Of a stretch of 64,000 nucleotides of DNA, positions 53,040 through 62,166 are shown piece after piece. The notes beneath the pieces are model-generated. The model saw only the letters and a list, made by a program, of their open reading frames with translations. It searched no databases and was not told where the DNA came from. Source of the stretch: Salipaludibacillus sp. CUR1 (GTDB lineage: Bacteria > Bacillota > Bacilli > Bacillales > Salisediminibacteriaceae); contig NZ_JAIWPE010000094.1 of assembly GCF_021028955.1 (NCBI RefSeq), forward strand, positions 264,986 to 328,985, in the 5' to 3' direction. A program made the translations under genes and the position numbers. How positions within the stretch are numbered: position 1 is the stretch's first letter; each line of letters starts with the position of its first letter.

Positions 53040-53318
53040 GTGTCTATGGATAACACAAAAAAGATTATGGTTAATTTACCACAACATTTAGTCAATGAAC
53101 TTGATGCACTAACTGAAGGAGCAGACATCAACCGCTGCGACGTTATTCAGAAAGCTACGAAGATTTATGTGCAGGAACAGAAGAAACAGCAAATCCGTGA
53201 GACAATGGAACAAGGGTATATGGAGATGGCGAAGATTAATTTAAATATTGCAACCGAGTCCTTTTTAGCGGAGGAGGAGGCTGAAAGCACGGTGGATCGC
53301 CTGGTTAGCGGGGTGTAA
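53040..53318 (+). CDS. ndoAI: Antitoxin EndoAI (NdoAI/MazE type)
   Basis: A 92-residue antitoxin with a ribbon-helix-helix N-terminus ([35 protein letters not shown]) and a C-terminal [35 protein letters not shown] region that wraps around NdoA. GTG 53040 is 7 bases after GGAGG; ATG 53046 would be at 13. The N-terminal recognition segment differs from B. subtilis, but the toxin-binding end is strongly conserved. Stop is 4 bases before the toxin start. Confidence 0.93.
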   Translation: MSMDNTKKIMVNLPQHLVNELDALTEGADINRCDVIQKATKIYVQEQKKQQIRETMEQGYMEMAKINLNIATESFLAEEEAESTVDRLVSGV

Positions 53319-53322
53319 GGGA

Positions 53323-53673
53323 TTGATAGTAAAGCGCGGTGACGTTTATTTTGCAGACCTTTCACCTGTAGTCGGGTCAGAACAAGGCGGGGTCAGACCT
53401 GTATTAATTATTCAAAATGATATAGGGAACCGGTTTAGTCCTACAGTCATAGTAGCAGCCATCACTGCTCAGATCCAAAAGGCTAAGCTGCCGACACATG
53501 TAGAAATTAACGCAAAACGGTACGGATTTGACCGTGATTCAGTCATATTACTGGAACAGGTCCGGACAATTGATAAACAAAGGTTAACAGATAAAATTAC
53601 TCATCTTGATGATGATATGATGTTGAAAGTGAATGATGCACTAAATATCAGTATAGGTTTGATTGACTTTTAA
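53323..53673 (+). CDS. ndoA: Endoribonuclease EndoA (NdoA/MazF type)
   Basis: A 116-residue MazF-family toxin, near identical in shape to B. subtilis NdoA/Ydc[34 protein letters not shown] start and the [19 protein letters not shown] block near residue 80. It cleaves single-stranded RNA at U^ACAU-type sites in B. subtilis (family knowledge). TTG start, with GTGTAAGGG before it. A terminator hairpin lies 13 bases downstream of its stop. Confidence 0.95.
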   Translation: MIVKRGDVYFADLSPVVGSEQGGVRPVLIIQNDIGNRFSPTVIVAAITAQIQKAKLPTHVEINAKRYGFDRDSVILLEQVRTIDKQRLTDKITHLDDDMMLKVNDALNISIGLIDF

Positions 53674-53685
53674 TATCATCTTGGG

Positions 53686-53720
53686 AAAGCTGCTTTTTAA
53701 ATTTGAAAAGCGGCTTTTTC
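53686..53720 (+). terminator. Terminator after ndoA
   Basis: AAAGCTGCTTTT pairs with AAAAGCGGCTTT (one G-T), then TTTTC. Confidence 0.72.
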
Positions 53721-53937
53721 TGTTTATGACTCTTTTGCCGGCTCTCCTGCTTAGTTGCGTGTCATTCAGCCACACTATAAATAAACAAGAGTGGAATTAA
53801 TTGTTATCCCCTGTCCCCCTTCACATTTGCTTTGTTAAATAACGGTTACAGAAAATCTGGAAGCCCCTCTTTCATTGCAATCTGTCTAAATCAATGAAAT
53901 AATAAGATCATTACAGCTTAAAATGGAGGAAGACAGA

Positions 53938-54762
53938 ATGAAACCATTTATTCGGGACATAATTTTAGAACATAAAATAGAAATTATGGAAGAATGGCAA
54001 AAAGAGATTAATAAATTCAGAACAGATGATTCACTTCAGAATATTACAGATACGATGTATGAAAATACAAACAGGGAATTTGTAAATAAACTTATCTTAA
54101 CAGTTCAGACCGAAGATGGAGGCGATCACGATGAACTGATTCAGTTTGCAGAGCGCCTCATTCAGTTAGGATGGCCTTTGAATTATATAACGCGGGGCCT
54201 GCAGGAGTTCCGAAAAATTACTATAGAAACGTTATCGGAAACCTCGGACAACTACTGTAAGAGCATTGAATTTTTCCAGGAAATTGAAGACTGGATTGAC
54301 GGAATTGTTAATTTGCTAGTTAATCAGTATTCAGGATCGTGGGAAAACACGGTATTTTTACAAAAAATGGCGTTAAAAGAATTGTCAGCCCCATTGATTC
54401 CAGTATTTGATAATATCAGCGTTATGCCTTTAATTGGTACAATTGATACGGAGCGGGCAAAACTCATTATGGAAAATCTTCTTGATGGTGTGATTGAACA
54501 CCGTTCTCAAGTTGTTTTAATAGATATTACAGGGGTGCCGGTCGTAGATACGATGGTTGCGCATCATATCATACAGGCATCTGAAGCAGTCAGATTAGTC
54601 GGAGCAAAGTGTATTCTTGTAGGCATTAGACCGGAAATCGCCCAGACTATTGTGAACCTTGGCATCGACTTAGGGAAGTTTCCGACTAAGAGCACGCTGA
54701 AAAAAGGAATTGAGTCTGCACTGGAACTAACAAAGAGACAAATAGTAGAAATTGAGCAATAA
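53938..54762 (+). CDS. rsbRA: Stressosome protein RsbRA
   Basis: A 274-residue RsbR. N-terminal non-heme globin-like domain (residues 1-140), then a linker and a C-terminal STAS domain (residues 150-265) with [21 protein letters not shown] and [23 protein letters not shown]; the T of DITG and DT are the phosphorylation positions T171/T205 of B. subtilis. It builds the stressosome shell with RsbS and releases RsbT when stressed. ATG 53938 follows GGAGGAAGA. First gene of the sigma-B operon, 14 bases before rsbS. Confidence 0.95.
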   Translation: MKPFIRDIILEHKIEIMEEWQKEINKFRTDDSLQNITDTMYENTNREFVNKLILTVQTEDGGDHDELIQFAERLIQLGWPLNYITRGLQEFRKITIETLSETSDNYCKSIEFFQEIEDWIDGIVNLLVNQYSGSWENTVFLQKMALKELSAPLIPVFDNISVMPLIGTIDTERAKLIMENLLDGVIEHRSQVVLIDITGVPVVDTMVAHHIIQASEAVRLVGAKCILVGIRPEIAQTIVNLGIDLGKFPTKSTLKKGIESALELTKRQIVEIEQ

Positions 54763-54776
54763 AGGAGGAACTGGCA

Positions 54777-55133
54777 TTGCGAATTCCAATTCTGAAACTA
54801 CACGACTATTTATTGATATCTGTTCAAGTGGAGCTGGATGACCAGACAGCACTCCAGTTCCAGGAAGATGTATTAGGAAAAATCCACGAAGAAGGTTCAA
54901 GAGGTGTTGTAATAGATTTGACCTCTGTTGAAATGATTGATTCATTTATTGCTAAAGTTCTTGGTGACGTGGTGGATATGTCCAATCTTATGGGAGCTAA
55001 AGTTGTTTTAACTGGAATACAGCCGGCCGTTGCAATCACTTTGATTGATATGGGTATCGTATTAGATGAAGTACCCACTGCATTGGACCTTGAGCAAGGG
55101 TTGGAGAGACTCCAGCTCGAATTGGAGGGTTGA
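54777..55133 (+). CDS. rsbS: Stressosome scaffold RsbS
   Basis: A 118-residue single STAS protein. The phosphorylated serine is Ser56 ([15 protein letters not shown]), equivalent to Ser59 of B. subtilis. TTG start, preceded by AAAGGAGG. It partners RsbRA in the 1.8-MDa stressosome, sequestering RsbT. It ends 3 bases before rsbT. Confidence 0.96.
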   Translation: MRIPILKLHDYLLISVQVELDDQTALQFQEDVLGKIHEEGSRGVVIDLTSVEMIDSFIAKVLGDVVDMSNLMGAKVVLTGIQPAVAITLIDMGIVLDEVPTALDLEQGLERLQLELEG

Positions 55134-55136
55134 TAT

Positions 55137-55538
55137 ATGCAAGTCCAAACCCATGTAGATATCCACAGTGAGTGGGGGATAGTCGCTGCAAGACAAGCAG
55201 GACGAAAGCTCGCACGCGAAATCGGGTTTGGTTCCGTTGATCAGGCGAGAATCACAACTGCGATTTCAGAACTAGCCAGAAATATATATTTATACGCTAA
55301 TAAAGGGCAAATTCAAATTGAAGAAGTCACGGTTTCGGGGAAACGCGGTATCAAAATTATTGCCGTTGATGAAGGCCCCGGGATTAAAGACCTTCGCCGG
55401 GTGATGGAAGATGGTTTCACCACCTCAGGCGGATTGGGTGCAGGACTTCCGGGAGTGAAAAGATTAATGGACGAATTTGATATAGATTCAGAAATGAATG
55501 CCGGTACCTCGATTTCGGCAATTAAGTGGCTTCGTTAA
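55137..55538 (+). CDS. rsbT: Serine/threonine kinase RsbT
   Basis: A 133-residue GHKL kinase. The N-box (ISELARNIYLYA), G1 box (DEGPGIKD) and G2 box (GGLGAGLPGVKRL) are intact. It phosphorylates RsbRA and RsbS and, once free, binds the N-terminal domain of RsbU to activate it. It lies between rsbS and rsbU. Confidence 0.96.
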   Translation: MQVQTHVDIHSEWGIVAARQAGRKLAREIGFGSVDQARITTAISELARNIYLYANKGQIQIEEVTVSGKRGIKIIAVDEGPGIKDLRRVMEDGFTTSGGLGAGLPGVKRLMDEFDIDSEMNAGTSISAIKWLR

Positions 55539-55553
55539 AGGAGGTGCTGTTGC

Positions 55554-56567
55554 TTGGAAGAGACGAAGATTTCAATGTATCAATTATATAAAGATATGCT
55601 TACCAGTTATTTAAAAAACAAAAGTGAACATGCTCTGTATCATGCGCAGCAATTCAGCAAAGAGATGATGGAAAAGGATATGTCGCCCGAGGAAACTGTC
55701 AGTCTTCATCTCTCTGTTTTTCAGGAATTAGCAGAGGACCTTCCTGAAGAAGTAGTAGACTCCTTTGATTTATTGCTTGAAGTCATGATCGGCTATGGAC
55801 TTGCTTACCGTGAACACCAAAGTCTTCGCGACCGCCAGCGTCAGATCGAATCAGAGCTGAACGTAGCGGCAAGAATGCAAAAGTCCCTTCTGCCGAATGG
55901 CGAGATTTCCCTTGATTCGGTAGACCTTGGGGTAATTAGTGTGCCGGCAGGAAAAATGAGCGGCGATTACTATGACTATTCATTAGATGAGTACGGGAAT
56001 ATTGGTGTAGCAGTAGCGGACGTGATCGGTAAAGGTGTTCCGGCTGCTATGAGTATGTCAATGATCAAATATGCGATGGATACACTGCCTGAACAACGGC
56101 TTGAACCAGGTGCCCTCCTGGAAAGCTTAAACAGAGTGGTGGAAAGAAATATTGACTCTGATATGTTTATCACGATGATGTATGGCTTTTATCATCCTGA
56201 AGATCATTATTTTTGTTATGCCAGTGCAGGACATGAGCCTGGTTTTGTATATAACGCGGAAAAAGATTCATTTGAAAGCCTCGAAGCAAAAGGCCTCGTA
56301 CTGGGTGTTTCCCCTAAAGTAAGTTACAAACAGGATGTCATCGACTTAAATGTAGGAGATTTTATTGTCCTGCTTTCAGACGGGGTCACTGAATGCCGTG
56401 TTGATGAGGAGTTTATTGAGAGGGAGCAGCTTGTTCAAATGATTCGAAAATATAAGCATCTGTCTGCCCAGGAGATTGTAGAACAAATTTATCAGGACCT
56501 GGAAAAAGCTCAGGAATTCCAGTTGAGGGATGACTTTACTCTTCTTATTTTACGCCGAAAGGTTTAA
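55554..56567 (+). CDS. rsbU: PP2C-type phosphatase RsbU
   Basis: A 337-residue phosphatase. N-terminal RsbT-binding helical domain (residues 1-85), a coiled linker (residues 85-125), and a PPM domain starting ARMQKSLLP near residue 105, with SGDYYDY, ADVIGKGVPAAMSMS, SAGHEPG and LLSDGVTECR. It dephosphorylates RsbV. TTG start with AAAGGAGG. Its stop lies inside the sigma-B promoter upstream of rsbV. Confidence 0.95.
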   Translation: MEETKISMYQLYKDMLTSYLKNKSEHALYHAQQFSKEMMEKDMSPEETVSLHLSVFQELAEDLPEEVVDSFDLLLEVMIGYGLAYREHQSLRDRQRQIESELNVAARMQKSLLPNGEISLDSVDLGVISVPAGKMSGDYYDYSLDEYGNIGVAVADVIGKGVPAAMSMSMIKYAMDTLPEQRLEPGALLESLNRVVERNIDSDMFITMMYGFYHPEDHYFCYASAGHEPGFVYNAEKDSFESLEAKGLVLGVSPKVSYKQDVIDLNVGDFIVLLSDGVTECRVDEEFIEREQLVQMIRKYKHLSAQEIVEQIYQDLEKAQEFQLRDDFTLLILRRKV

Positions 56568-56587
56568 AAATATCTCAAACGTGGTAA
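56562..56587 (+). promoter_or_regulatory. Internal sigma-B promoter before rsbV
   Basis: GTTTAA (56562-56567), 14 bases, TGGTAA (56582-56587), close to the sigma-B consensus GTTTAA-N12-14-GGGTAT. It lies 50 bases before rsbV, the same position as the autoregulatory promoter of B. subtilis. It gives positive feedback on rsbV-rsbW-sigB-rsbX. Confidence 0.75.
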
Positions 56588-56636
56588 GTAGTTAAAGTGG
56601 AAAAACTTGAAGGTTGATATTTTAGGAGGGGAAAGA

Positions 56637-56969
56637 ATGAATCTGGAAATAAATGTAACTGAGACGGACAACCGAAATGTAGCTTACTTATCTGGAGAAG
56701 TTGATGTTTATACGGCATCTAAATTAAAAGAAACGCTTACGCCATTAGCTGAGCAGGGTGATAAGAATTTAATTGTAGATTTATCCGGTGTTGACTATAT
56801 TGACAGTACGGGTTTAGGTATTTTTATTGGTGCGCTTAAAACCACTGAAAAAAACGGAAACACATTAATGCTGACCGGATTAAATGAACGTGTACGCAGA
56901 CTTTTTGAGATCACTGGGCTTAACGAAGTAATCGATATTGAGGTCGATAATAAAAGGGAGGAAGCTTAG
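56637..56969 (+). CDS. rsbV: Anti-anti-sigma factor RsbV
   Basis: A 110-residue STAS antagonist. Phosphosite Ser57 (YIDSTGLGIF). When dephosphorylated by RsbU it binds RsbW and frees sigma-B. ATG 56637 has AGGAGGGGA just upstream; longer readings from 56607 lack a ribosome binding site. The stop TAG is one base before the rsbW ATG. Confidence 0.96.
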   Translation: MNLEINVTETDNRNVAYLSGEVDVYTASKLKETLTPLAEQGDKNLIVDLSGVDYIDSTGLGIFIGALKTTEKNGNTLMLTGLNERVRRLFEITGLNEVIDIEVDNKREEA

Positions 56970-56970
56970 T

Positions 56971-57465
56971 ATGACTCGGACCTCTGATTCTATTGAAATG
57001 AAAGTGCCTGCTAAGCCTGAATATGTCGGAGTTGTCCGCTTGACTGTTTCAGGCATCGCAAACCGCCTTGGCTATTCATATGACGATATTGAAGATATCA
57101 AAATTGCTGTGGCGGAAGCGTGCACTAATGTAGTTAACCACGCTTACAGCGAGGGTCAGGAAGGCAATGATATGCAAGTGAATTTCGGTGTGTATGACGA
57201 CCGGCTGGAACTGGTTATATCTGACCAGGGCGGAACGATAGACGTAGAAAAATTAAAACAAGAGCGCGGCCCCATTACTGAAAACCAGGCTATTGAAGAT
57301 TTAAAGGAAGGAGGGCTTGGGCTCTTCTTAATCGAGACGTTAATGGACGAAGTGGAGATCCGCGGTGACTCAGGAGTTATGATAATCATGACAAAGTTCC
57401 TGCAGAGAGATGAGGTGGAACACCATGGCTATGGAGTCTCAAAGGAAATCCCCGAACAGCAGTAA
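56971..57465 (+). CDS. rsbW: Anti-sigma-B factor and serine kinase RsbW
   Basis: A 164-residue GHKL protein. N-box VAEACTNVVNHAY near residue 50, G1 box VISDQGGTID, and G2 box GGLGLFLIETLMDEVE near residue 122. It holds sigma-B inactive and phosphorylates RsbV. ATG 56971 has GGGAGGAAGC. Its last 41 bases overlap sigB, so W and B levels are coupled. Confidence 0.95.
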   Translation: MTRTSDSIEMKVPAKPEYVGVVRLTVSGIANRLGYSYDDIEDIKIAVAEACTNVVNHAYSEGQEGNDMQVNFGVYDDRLELVISDQGGTIDVEKLKQERGPITENQAIEDLKEGGLGLFLIETLMDEVEIRGDSGVMIIMTKFLQRDEVEHHGYGVSKEIPEQQ

Positions 57466-58228
57466 AGAAAAGAATAAAGAAGAGATACTGAAATGGATTG
57501 AAGAATTTCAGCGTACAGGGGACGATGAACTCCAGACAAGACTGGTGAAAGAATACGAGAACCTTGTGCATTCTTTAGCAAGGAAATTTTCGCGTGGACA
57601 GCGTCATGATGAAGATTTAATTCAGGTAGGTATGATTGGGCTTCTTGCGGCATTAAGGCGTTTTGACCATTCCTATGGAAGAAGTTTCGAATCATTTGCT
57701 GTCCCTACTATAGTCGGGGAAATTAAACGATTTATCCGGGATAAGACCTGGAGTGTCCATGTTCCCCGGAGAATAAAAGAACTAGGTCCCAAAATTAAGG
57801 GGGCTGTGGAGGATCTCACGACTACTTTGCAGCGCTCCCCTAGAGTTGAGGAAATAGCGGATCACCTTGGCGTTTCTGAAGAAGAAGTACTGGAAACAAT
57901 GGAAATGGGAAAAAGCTATCAGGCCCTTTCTGTTGACAGGTCGATCGAAGCAGATGACGAAGGAAGTGCAGTCACTTTACTCGATCTGGTCGGTTCAAGT
58001 GAAGAAGGCTATGAACAGACAGACCAGCAGATGCTTTTGGAAAAAGCATTTACTGTACTTACCGATCGTGAAAAGCAGATTTTACAGCTCACCTATTTTG
58101 AGAATTTAAGTCAAAAGGAAACCGGAGAAGAGCTGGGCATTTCCCAGATGCATGTCTCCAGGCTTCAACGGAGAGCTTTACAGAAACTGAGGGAATCCAT
58201 ACGTATAGAATCAACGGAGTGCTTATAA
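57425..58228 (+). CDS. sigB: General stress sigma factor SigB
   Basis: A 267-residue group III sigma factor. Region 2.1-2.4 (ENLVHSLARKFSRGQRHDEDLIQVGMIGLLAALRRFDHSYGRSFESFAVPTIVGEIKRFIRDKTWSVHVPRR), region 3, and region 4 (LSQKETGEELGISQMHVSRLQRRAL near residue 232) are intact. ATG 57425 has GAGGTGG upstream, within rsbW. It directs stationary-phase and stress genes. Standard length for Bacillaceae. Confidence 0.96.
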   Translation: MAMESQRKSPNSSKEKNKEEILKWIEEFQRTGDDELQTRLVKEYENLVHSLARKFSRGQRHDEDLIQVGMIGLLAALRRFDHSYGRSFESFAVPTIVGEIKRFIRDKTWSVHVPRRIKELGPKIKGAVEDLTTTLQRSPRVEEIADHLGVSEEEVLETMEMGKSYQALSVDRSIEADDEGSAVTLLDLVGSSEEGYEQTDQQMLLEKAFTVLTDREKQILQLTYFENLSQKETGEELGISQMHVSRLQRRALQKLRESIRIESTECL

Positions 58229-58831
58229 ATGATTGAGCATCAAGTATTGAAAGAAATGGATATCAGTATTTACCAGGTCGCTAAAAAAGGAAACTGGTGC
58301 TCGGGTGACGCTTTTTATACTGTCCGCACTGACAGTTATATATTATGTGCAATGGCTGACGGATTAGGCAGCGGTGAAGAAGCAATGAGCGCTTCTTCAG
58401 CTGCCATGTCAGTTATAAAGAAAGATCATGATCTGGATACAGAATCTTTAATGGACAAATGTAACCAGGTAATGTGGGGTACCCGCGGAGTGGTTTTGAC
58501 TATCCTGAAATTTGATTTTCGTTCAGATGTCATTGAGTACACCAACGTAGGGAATATTTCCTGCACCTTTTACAAACCATCGGGAGAATTATACAGGCCT
58601 GTTCCAGTTAGAGGTTACTTGTCGGGTAAGAAGAAAAAATTTAAAACCCAGCGAATCCCTTACGAAAAAGATACAGTTTTTATTATTTATTCAGACGGAG
58701 TGGTATTTGACCCGGTATATCATGCTCTTTTTTCCAAAAAAGACACCCCGGAAAGGATGCTTAACAGAGTCGTAGATTTAATGGAAGAATCTAATGATGA
58801 CACAACCTTACTAGTAGGCAAAGTTAACTGA
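58229..58831 (+). CDS. rsbX: PP2C phosphatase RsbX
   Basis: A 200-residue PPM phosphatase: GDAFYTVRTDSYILCAMADGLGSGEEAM near residues 25-52, and VIEYTNVGNISC and FIIYSDGVVFDP near residues 95 and 150. It dephosphorylates RsbS-P and RsbR-P to reset the stressosome. It starts at ATG immediately after the sigB stop. The last gene of the sigma-B operon. Confidence 0.94.
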   Translation: MIEHQVLKEMDISIYQVAKKGNWCSGDAFYTVRTDSYILCAMADGLGSGEEAMSASSAAMSVIKKDHDLDTESLMDKCNQVMWGTRGVVLTILKFDFRSDVIEYTNVGNISCTFYKPSGELYRPVPVRGYLSGKKKKFKTQRIPYEKDTVFIIYSDGVVFDPVYHALFSKKDTPERMLNRVVDLMEESNDDTTLLVGKVN

Positions 58832-58842
58832 TTTATCCCGCA

Positions 58843-58887
58843 AAAAGCCGGACCATCGAAAAGATTTCGATGGTCCGGCTTTTTTGT
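58843..58887 (+). terminator. Terminator of the sigma-B operon
   Basis: A perfect 19-bp stem, AAAAGCCGGACCATCGAAA with TTTCGATGGTCCGGCTTTT, loop AGA, followed by TTG. Confidence 0.92.
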
Positions 58888-59070
58888 ATTGAAACAGCAG
58901 TTCTTTAAAGGTGGTTGCCCCAGGCATAATTCAGGTATAATCTATGGAGTATACCCGTGTTATTAATACGCTGGTTATAAGGGGGAAGGTATAAGGGAAA
59001 TTAAGACCTTCGCCATCAGGCGGTAGTGAGCAAGTTTTTTAACTGATATACATAATGGAGGAGATAATAT

Positions 59071-61257
59071 ATGGAATGGCACGAACAGCAGCTGAATATT
59101 CTTAAGCTCGTAGCAGGAAAAATAAAACTTCAGGAAAACCGGGTTAAAAACGTGATAGAAATGTCAGAAGAAGGTAACACAGTTCCATTTATAGCCAGGT
59201 ACAGAAAAGAAATGACTGGAGGCATGGACGAAGAGCAAATTAGGAGTATTCTTGAAGCCTGGGAATATGGTTCAGCTCTTGCGAAACGCAAAGATGAAGT
59301 CATTCGTTTGATTGAAGAACAGGAAAAAATGACACCTGACCTGAAAAAAGAAATTTTAAAAGCTGAAAAGCTTCAGGAAGTTGAGGACTTGTACAGGCCT
59401 TACAAACAAAAACGCAAAACAAAAGCTTCAGCAGCCAAAGAAAAAGGACTTGAACCTCTTGCTCAATGGCTTTTATCCTTACCTTCTTCAGGAAATGCAG
59501 AGAAAGAAGCCGAGAAGTATATTGATGAAGAAAAAGGCGTTAATAGTACTGAAGAAGCGCTTCAGGGAGCTAAAGATATCATTAGCGAATTCATATCTGA
59601 TGACCCGTCTATCCGTAAAAAGGTAAGGGAACTGACCTTTAAAGATGGTAAACTGACATCTGAAAGAAAGCCTAAAGCTGAAGATGAAAAAGAAATTTTT
59701 GAAATGTATTATGATTATTCCGAACAAGTTCAAAAGATCGTGCCGCACCGGGTCCTGGCGCTGAACCGCGGGGAAAAAGAAGGTGTGTTAAAAGTGGCTG
59801 TAGAAGCGCCGGCAGACCGGATTTTAAGCTGGATTGAAAGACATGTTCTTAAGAACAGACAGACTGTAGTGAAGGACCTGCTGACAGAGGCTGTAGAAGA
59901 TGGCTATAAACGGCTAATTCAGCCTTCAGTGGAAAGAGAAATCAGAAAAGAGGCCAGTGAAAAAGCTGAAGAGCAGGCTATCCACATTTTTTCAGAGAAC
60001 TTAAGAAACCTGCTGCTGCAGCCGCCGTTAAAGGGAAGAACGGTTTTGGGTGTGGATCCGGCTTACCGGACCGGGTGTAAACTGGCTGTTGTTGACGACA
60101 CAGGCAAGATGCTTGAAGTTGGCGTCATTTATCCAACGAAGCCATGGAACAAAGTAGAAGAGGGGAAAAAGGCAGTAAAAAAACTGCTGAAAACCTACGG
60201 CATCGAAATGATTGCTATTGGCAACGGGACAGCCTCGAGAGAAACAGAGCAGTTTATTGCCGACCTTATAAAGGAAGTGGATGAGGAAGTTTTTTATCTT
60301 ATCGTTAATGAAGCGGGAGCGAGTGTTTACTCGGCATCAAAGCTTGCTAAGGAAGAATTTCCTGACCTTCAGGTAGAGGAGAGGAGCGCTGTTTCTATAG
60401 CCCGCCGTATTCAGGATCCTCTTGCGGAGCTTGTGAAAATCGACCCTAAATCAGTAGGGGTCGGGCAGTACCAGCATGATGTGACGCAGTCCAAGCTGAA
60501 TGACAGCCTGACTTTCGTCGTAGAAACGGTAGTTAACCAGGTAGGGGTAAACGTGAATACAGCTTCGTCTTCTTTATTGCAGTATGTGTCAGGCTTATCG
60601 AAAAGCGTAGCCAACAATATAGTTAAACGGAGAGAAGAAGAAGGGAAATTCACCAGCCGGACCCAATTGAAAAAGGTGCCGAGACTGGGGGCTAAAACAT
60701 ATGAACAAAGTATCGGCTTTATCAGGGTGCCGGATGGGGAACAGCCGCTCGACCAAACGGCCATCCACCCGGAAAGTTATCCAGTGACGAAAAAAATAAT
60801 GAAGGAGCTGGATATTGCAGTAGACGGGATAGGAACTGAAGAAGTGAAAACTAAACTGTCTAAAGTTGATGTGCAGGAACTCGCAGAAAAATATGAAGTG
60901 GGTGTACCAACGCTGCAGGATATTCTCGATGCTTTGAGCCAGCCGGGGCGTGACCCGCGTGACGAAATAGAGAAACCTTTATTAAAAACGGATGTTCTCT
61001 CTATGGAAGACCTCTCACGGGGGATGGAACTGCAAGGCACTGTAAGAAATGTTGTGGATTTCGGGGCCTTCGTGGATATTGGAGTAAAACAAGATGGACT
61101 CGTGCATATTTCCAAGCTGGCCAGACGTTTTGTTAAACATCCAATGGAACTGGTGTCTGTAGGAGATTTAGTCACCGTATGGGTGGAGGATGTTGACGTG
61201 AAGAAAGGCCGGGTCGCTCTGACAATGCTTCAACCTGAAAATCAGCCTTCTTCTTAA
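59071..61257 (+). CDS. tex: Tex-family RNA-binding transcription accessory protein
   Basis: A 728-residue Tex. Seen: an N-terminal HTH-like region (residues 1-200), a YqgF-fold (residues 320-450, VLGVDPAYRTGCKLAVVDD near residue 326), helix-hairpin-helix (residues 480-570), and a C-terminal S1 RNA-binding domain (residues 645-720, GMELQGTVRNVVDFGAFVDIGVKQDGLVH). It is B. subtilis YdcI. GGAGGAG precedes the ATG. It is a monocistronic unit after the sigma-B operon. Confidence 0.96.
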   Translation: MEWHEQQLNILKLVAGKIKLQENRVKNVIEMSEEGNTVPFIARYRKEMTGGMDEEQIRSILEAWEYGSALAKRKDEVIRLIEEQEKMTPDLKKEILKAEKLQEVEDLYRPYKQKRKTKASAAKEKGLEPLAQWLLSLPSSGNAEKEAEKYIDEEKGVNSTEEALQGAKDIISEFISDDPSIRKKVRELTFKDGKLTSERKPKAEDEKEIFEMYYDYSEQVQKIVPHRVLALNRGEKEGVLKVAVEAPADRILSWIERHVLKNRQTVVKDLLTEAVEDGYKRLIQPSVEREIRKEASEKAEEQAIHIFSENLRNLLLQPPLKGRTVLGVDPAYRTGCKLAVVDDTGKMLEVGVIYPTKPWNKVEEGKKAVKKLLKTYGIEMIAIGNGTASRETEQFIADLIKEVDEEVFYLIVNEAGASVYSASKLAKEEFPDLQVEERSAVSIARRIQDPLAELVKIDPKSVGVGQYQHDVTQSKLNDSLTFVVETVVNQVGVNVNTASSSLLQYVSGLSKSVANNIVKRREEEGKFTSRTQLKKVPRLGAKTYEQSIGFIRVPDGEQPLDQTAIHPESYPVTKKIMKELDIAVDGIGTEEVKTKLSKVDVQELAEKYEVGVPTLQDILDALSQPGRDPRDEIEKPLLKTDVLSMEDLSRGMELQGTVRNVVDFGAFVDIGVKQDGLVHISKLARRFVKHPMELVSVGDLVTVWVEDVDVKKGRVALTMLQPENQPSS

Positions 61258-61261
61258 AAAA

Positions 61262-61770
61262 CAATGGAGGCTTGGACAAAACTAAAAACAAGTTTGTAAA
61301 AGACAAACAATTTTTTTATCAGAAAGGCGTGTAACTTTTGGTTTTACCAGTTATTCAGTAGCCTCAGGTTTTTTTGATTGAAGGACAGAAGGCGGCGACG
61401 CCACAGGGGGTAAGTCTGAAGATCCAATTCAACGAAGCTCCAGACTGAGTTGAATTTAGCCGGTCATTTTAGAAAAAACGCACCGCTAAATACTTTATTT
61501 TCCCAGTGAACGAAGGCGAGGACACCCAGAGGATTGGCGAAGTCTGAAAATCCACTTTCCCGAAATAATCCTTCGGGAAAGTTAGTTGAAGACAAGCCCT
61601 CGGGTAAGCCTTCGCCGGAAGTGAACCGACAGATTAAAAGGGCAAGCCCCTGGGCAAGCATCCCCCTGGCGGACTGAAATCACTCCTTTACTCAAAAAGA
61701 ACAGCCGGACAAAATCGAAAATTTTGTTCGGCTTTTTTTATGATTACTATTCTTTTGTCCCGGCCGCTTT
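61262..61770 (+). repeat. Dispersed intergenic repeat, copy D (composite)
   Basis: About 509 bp, starting 4 bases after the tex stop with GGAGGCTTGGACAAAACTA, and ending with TTCTTTTGTCCCGGCC. It holds the copy-C module (61380-61460: TTGAAGGACAG, GGCGGCGACGCCACAGGG, GTCTGAAGATCCAATTCAACG), a D-only segment with CTTTCCCGAAATAATCCTTCGGGAAAG hairpin (61551-61580), a second short GAAGACAAGCCC run, the core GGCAAGCCCCTGGGCAAGC, and the terminator hairpin (61703-61733). No ORF is evident. Confidence 0.82.
61703..61740. terminator. Terminator hairpin inside repeat copy D
   Basis: AGCCGGACAAAAT pairs with ATTTTGTTCGGCT (one mismatch), then TTTTTTT. Confidence 0.72.
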
Positions 61771-61862
61771 TTTATTAATTGACAGAGGAAGGAGGGTGAA
61801 TTAGCCGGGGCAGGTTAATAAAACAGTTCATGTATATGTTTAAGACAGCCTATTATAAGCGA

Positions 61863-61890
61863 AAAGCATGGAGGCACCATGCTTTAGCTT
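61863..61890 (-). terminator. Possible terminator of cmpA
   Basis: AAAGCATG pairs with CATGCTTT, with a short T-run on the minus strand. It lies 39 bases after the cmpA stop. Weak. Confidence 0.4.
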
Positions 61891-61923
61891 TATTTATGTG
61901 CTTGCAGTCAGAGGCGGGGTGCT

Positions 61924-62043
61924 TTAATCTGCATTAGAACGTGAGTTTTTATAATAAAACCAGCATTGGTTAAGGACTTTTATTCTCCTTAAATCTCTTC
62001 GGTCATAAGCTTCCTGTAACTGCCGTTTTAACCAGGACGGCAT
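61924..62043 (-). CDS. cmpA: Cortex morphogenetic protein CmpA
   Basis: A 39-residue protein: MPSWLKRQLQEAYDRRDLRR followed by IKVLNQCWFYYKNSRSNAD. Same length, location and NQCW(F/Y) core as CmpA of Bacillus, which controls SpoIVA stability and links coat and cortex in sporulation. GGGGG precedes the ATG at 62043. It is divergent from sprT. Confidence 0.88.
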   Translation of the reverse strand: MPSWLKRQLQEAYDRRDLRRIKVLNQCWFYYKNSRSNAD

Positions 62044-62166
62044 CTGAATTTCCCCCTTTCGTTCAGTTGTGGTTTTTCCTGTAAAAGTAGTAGTATTAGT
62101 AGTGTATGAACGAAAGGTTGGCCAGGATTTTAAAATATGAAAAATTTTTACAAGGAGTTTCAATGG

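Noticed and set aside
53040..53673. The toxin-antitoxin pair as a mobile cassette
   Set aside because: alr-ndoAI-ndoA-rsbR is the ancestral Bacillus order; there is no sign of recent insertion.
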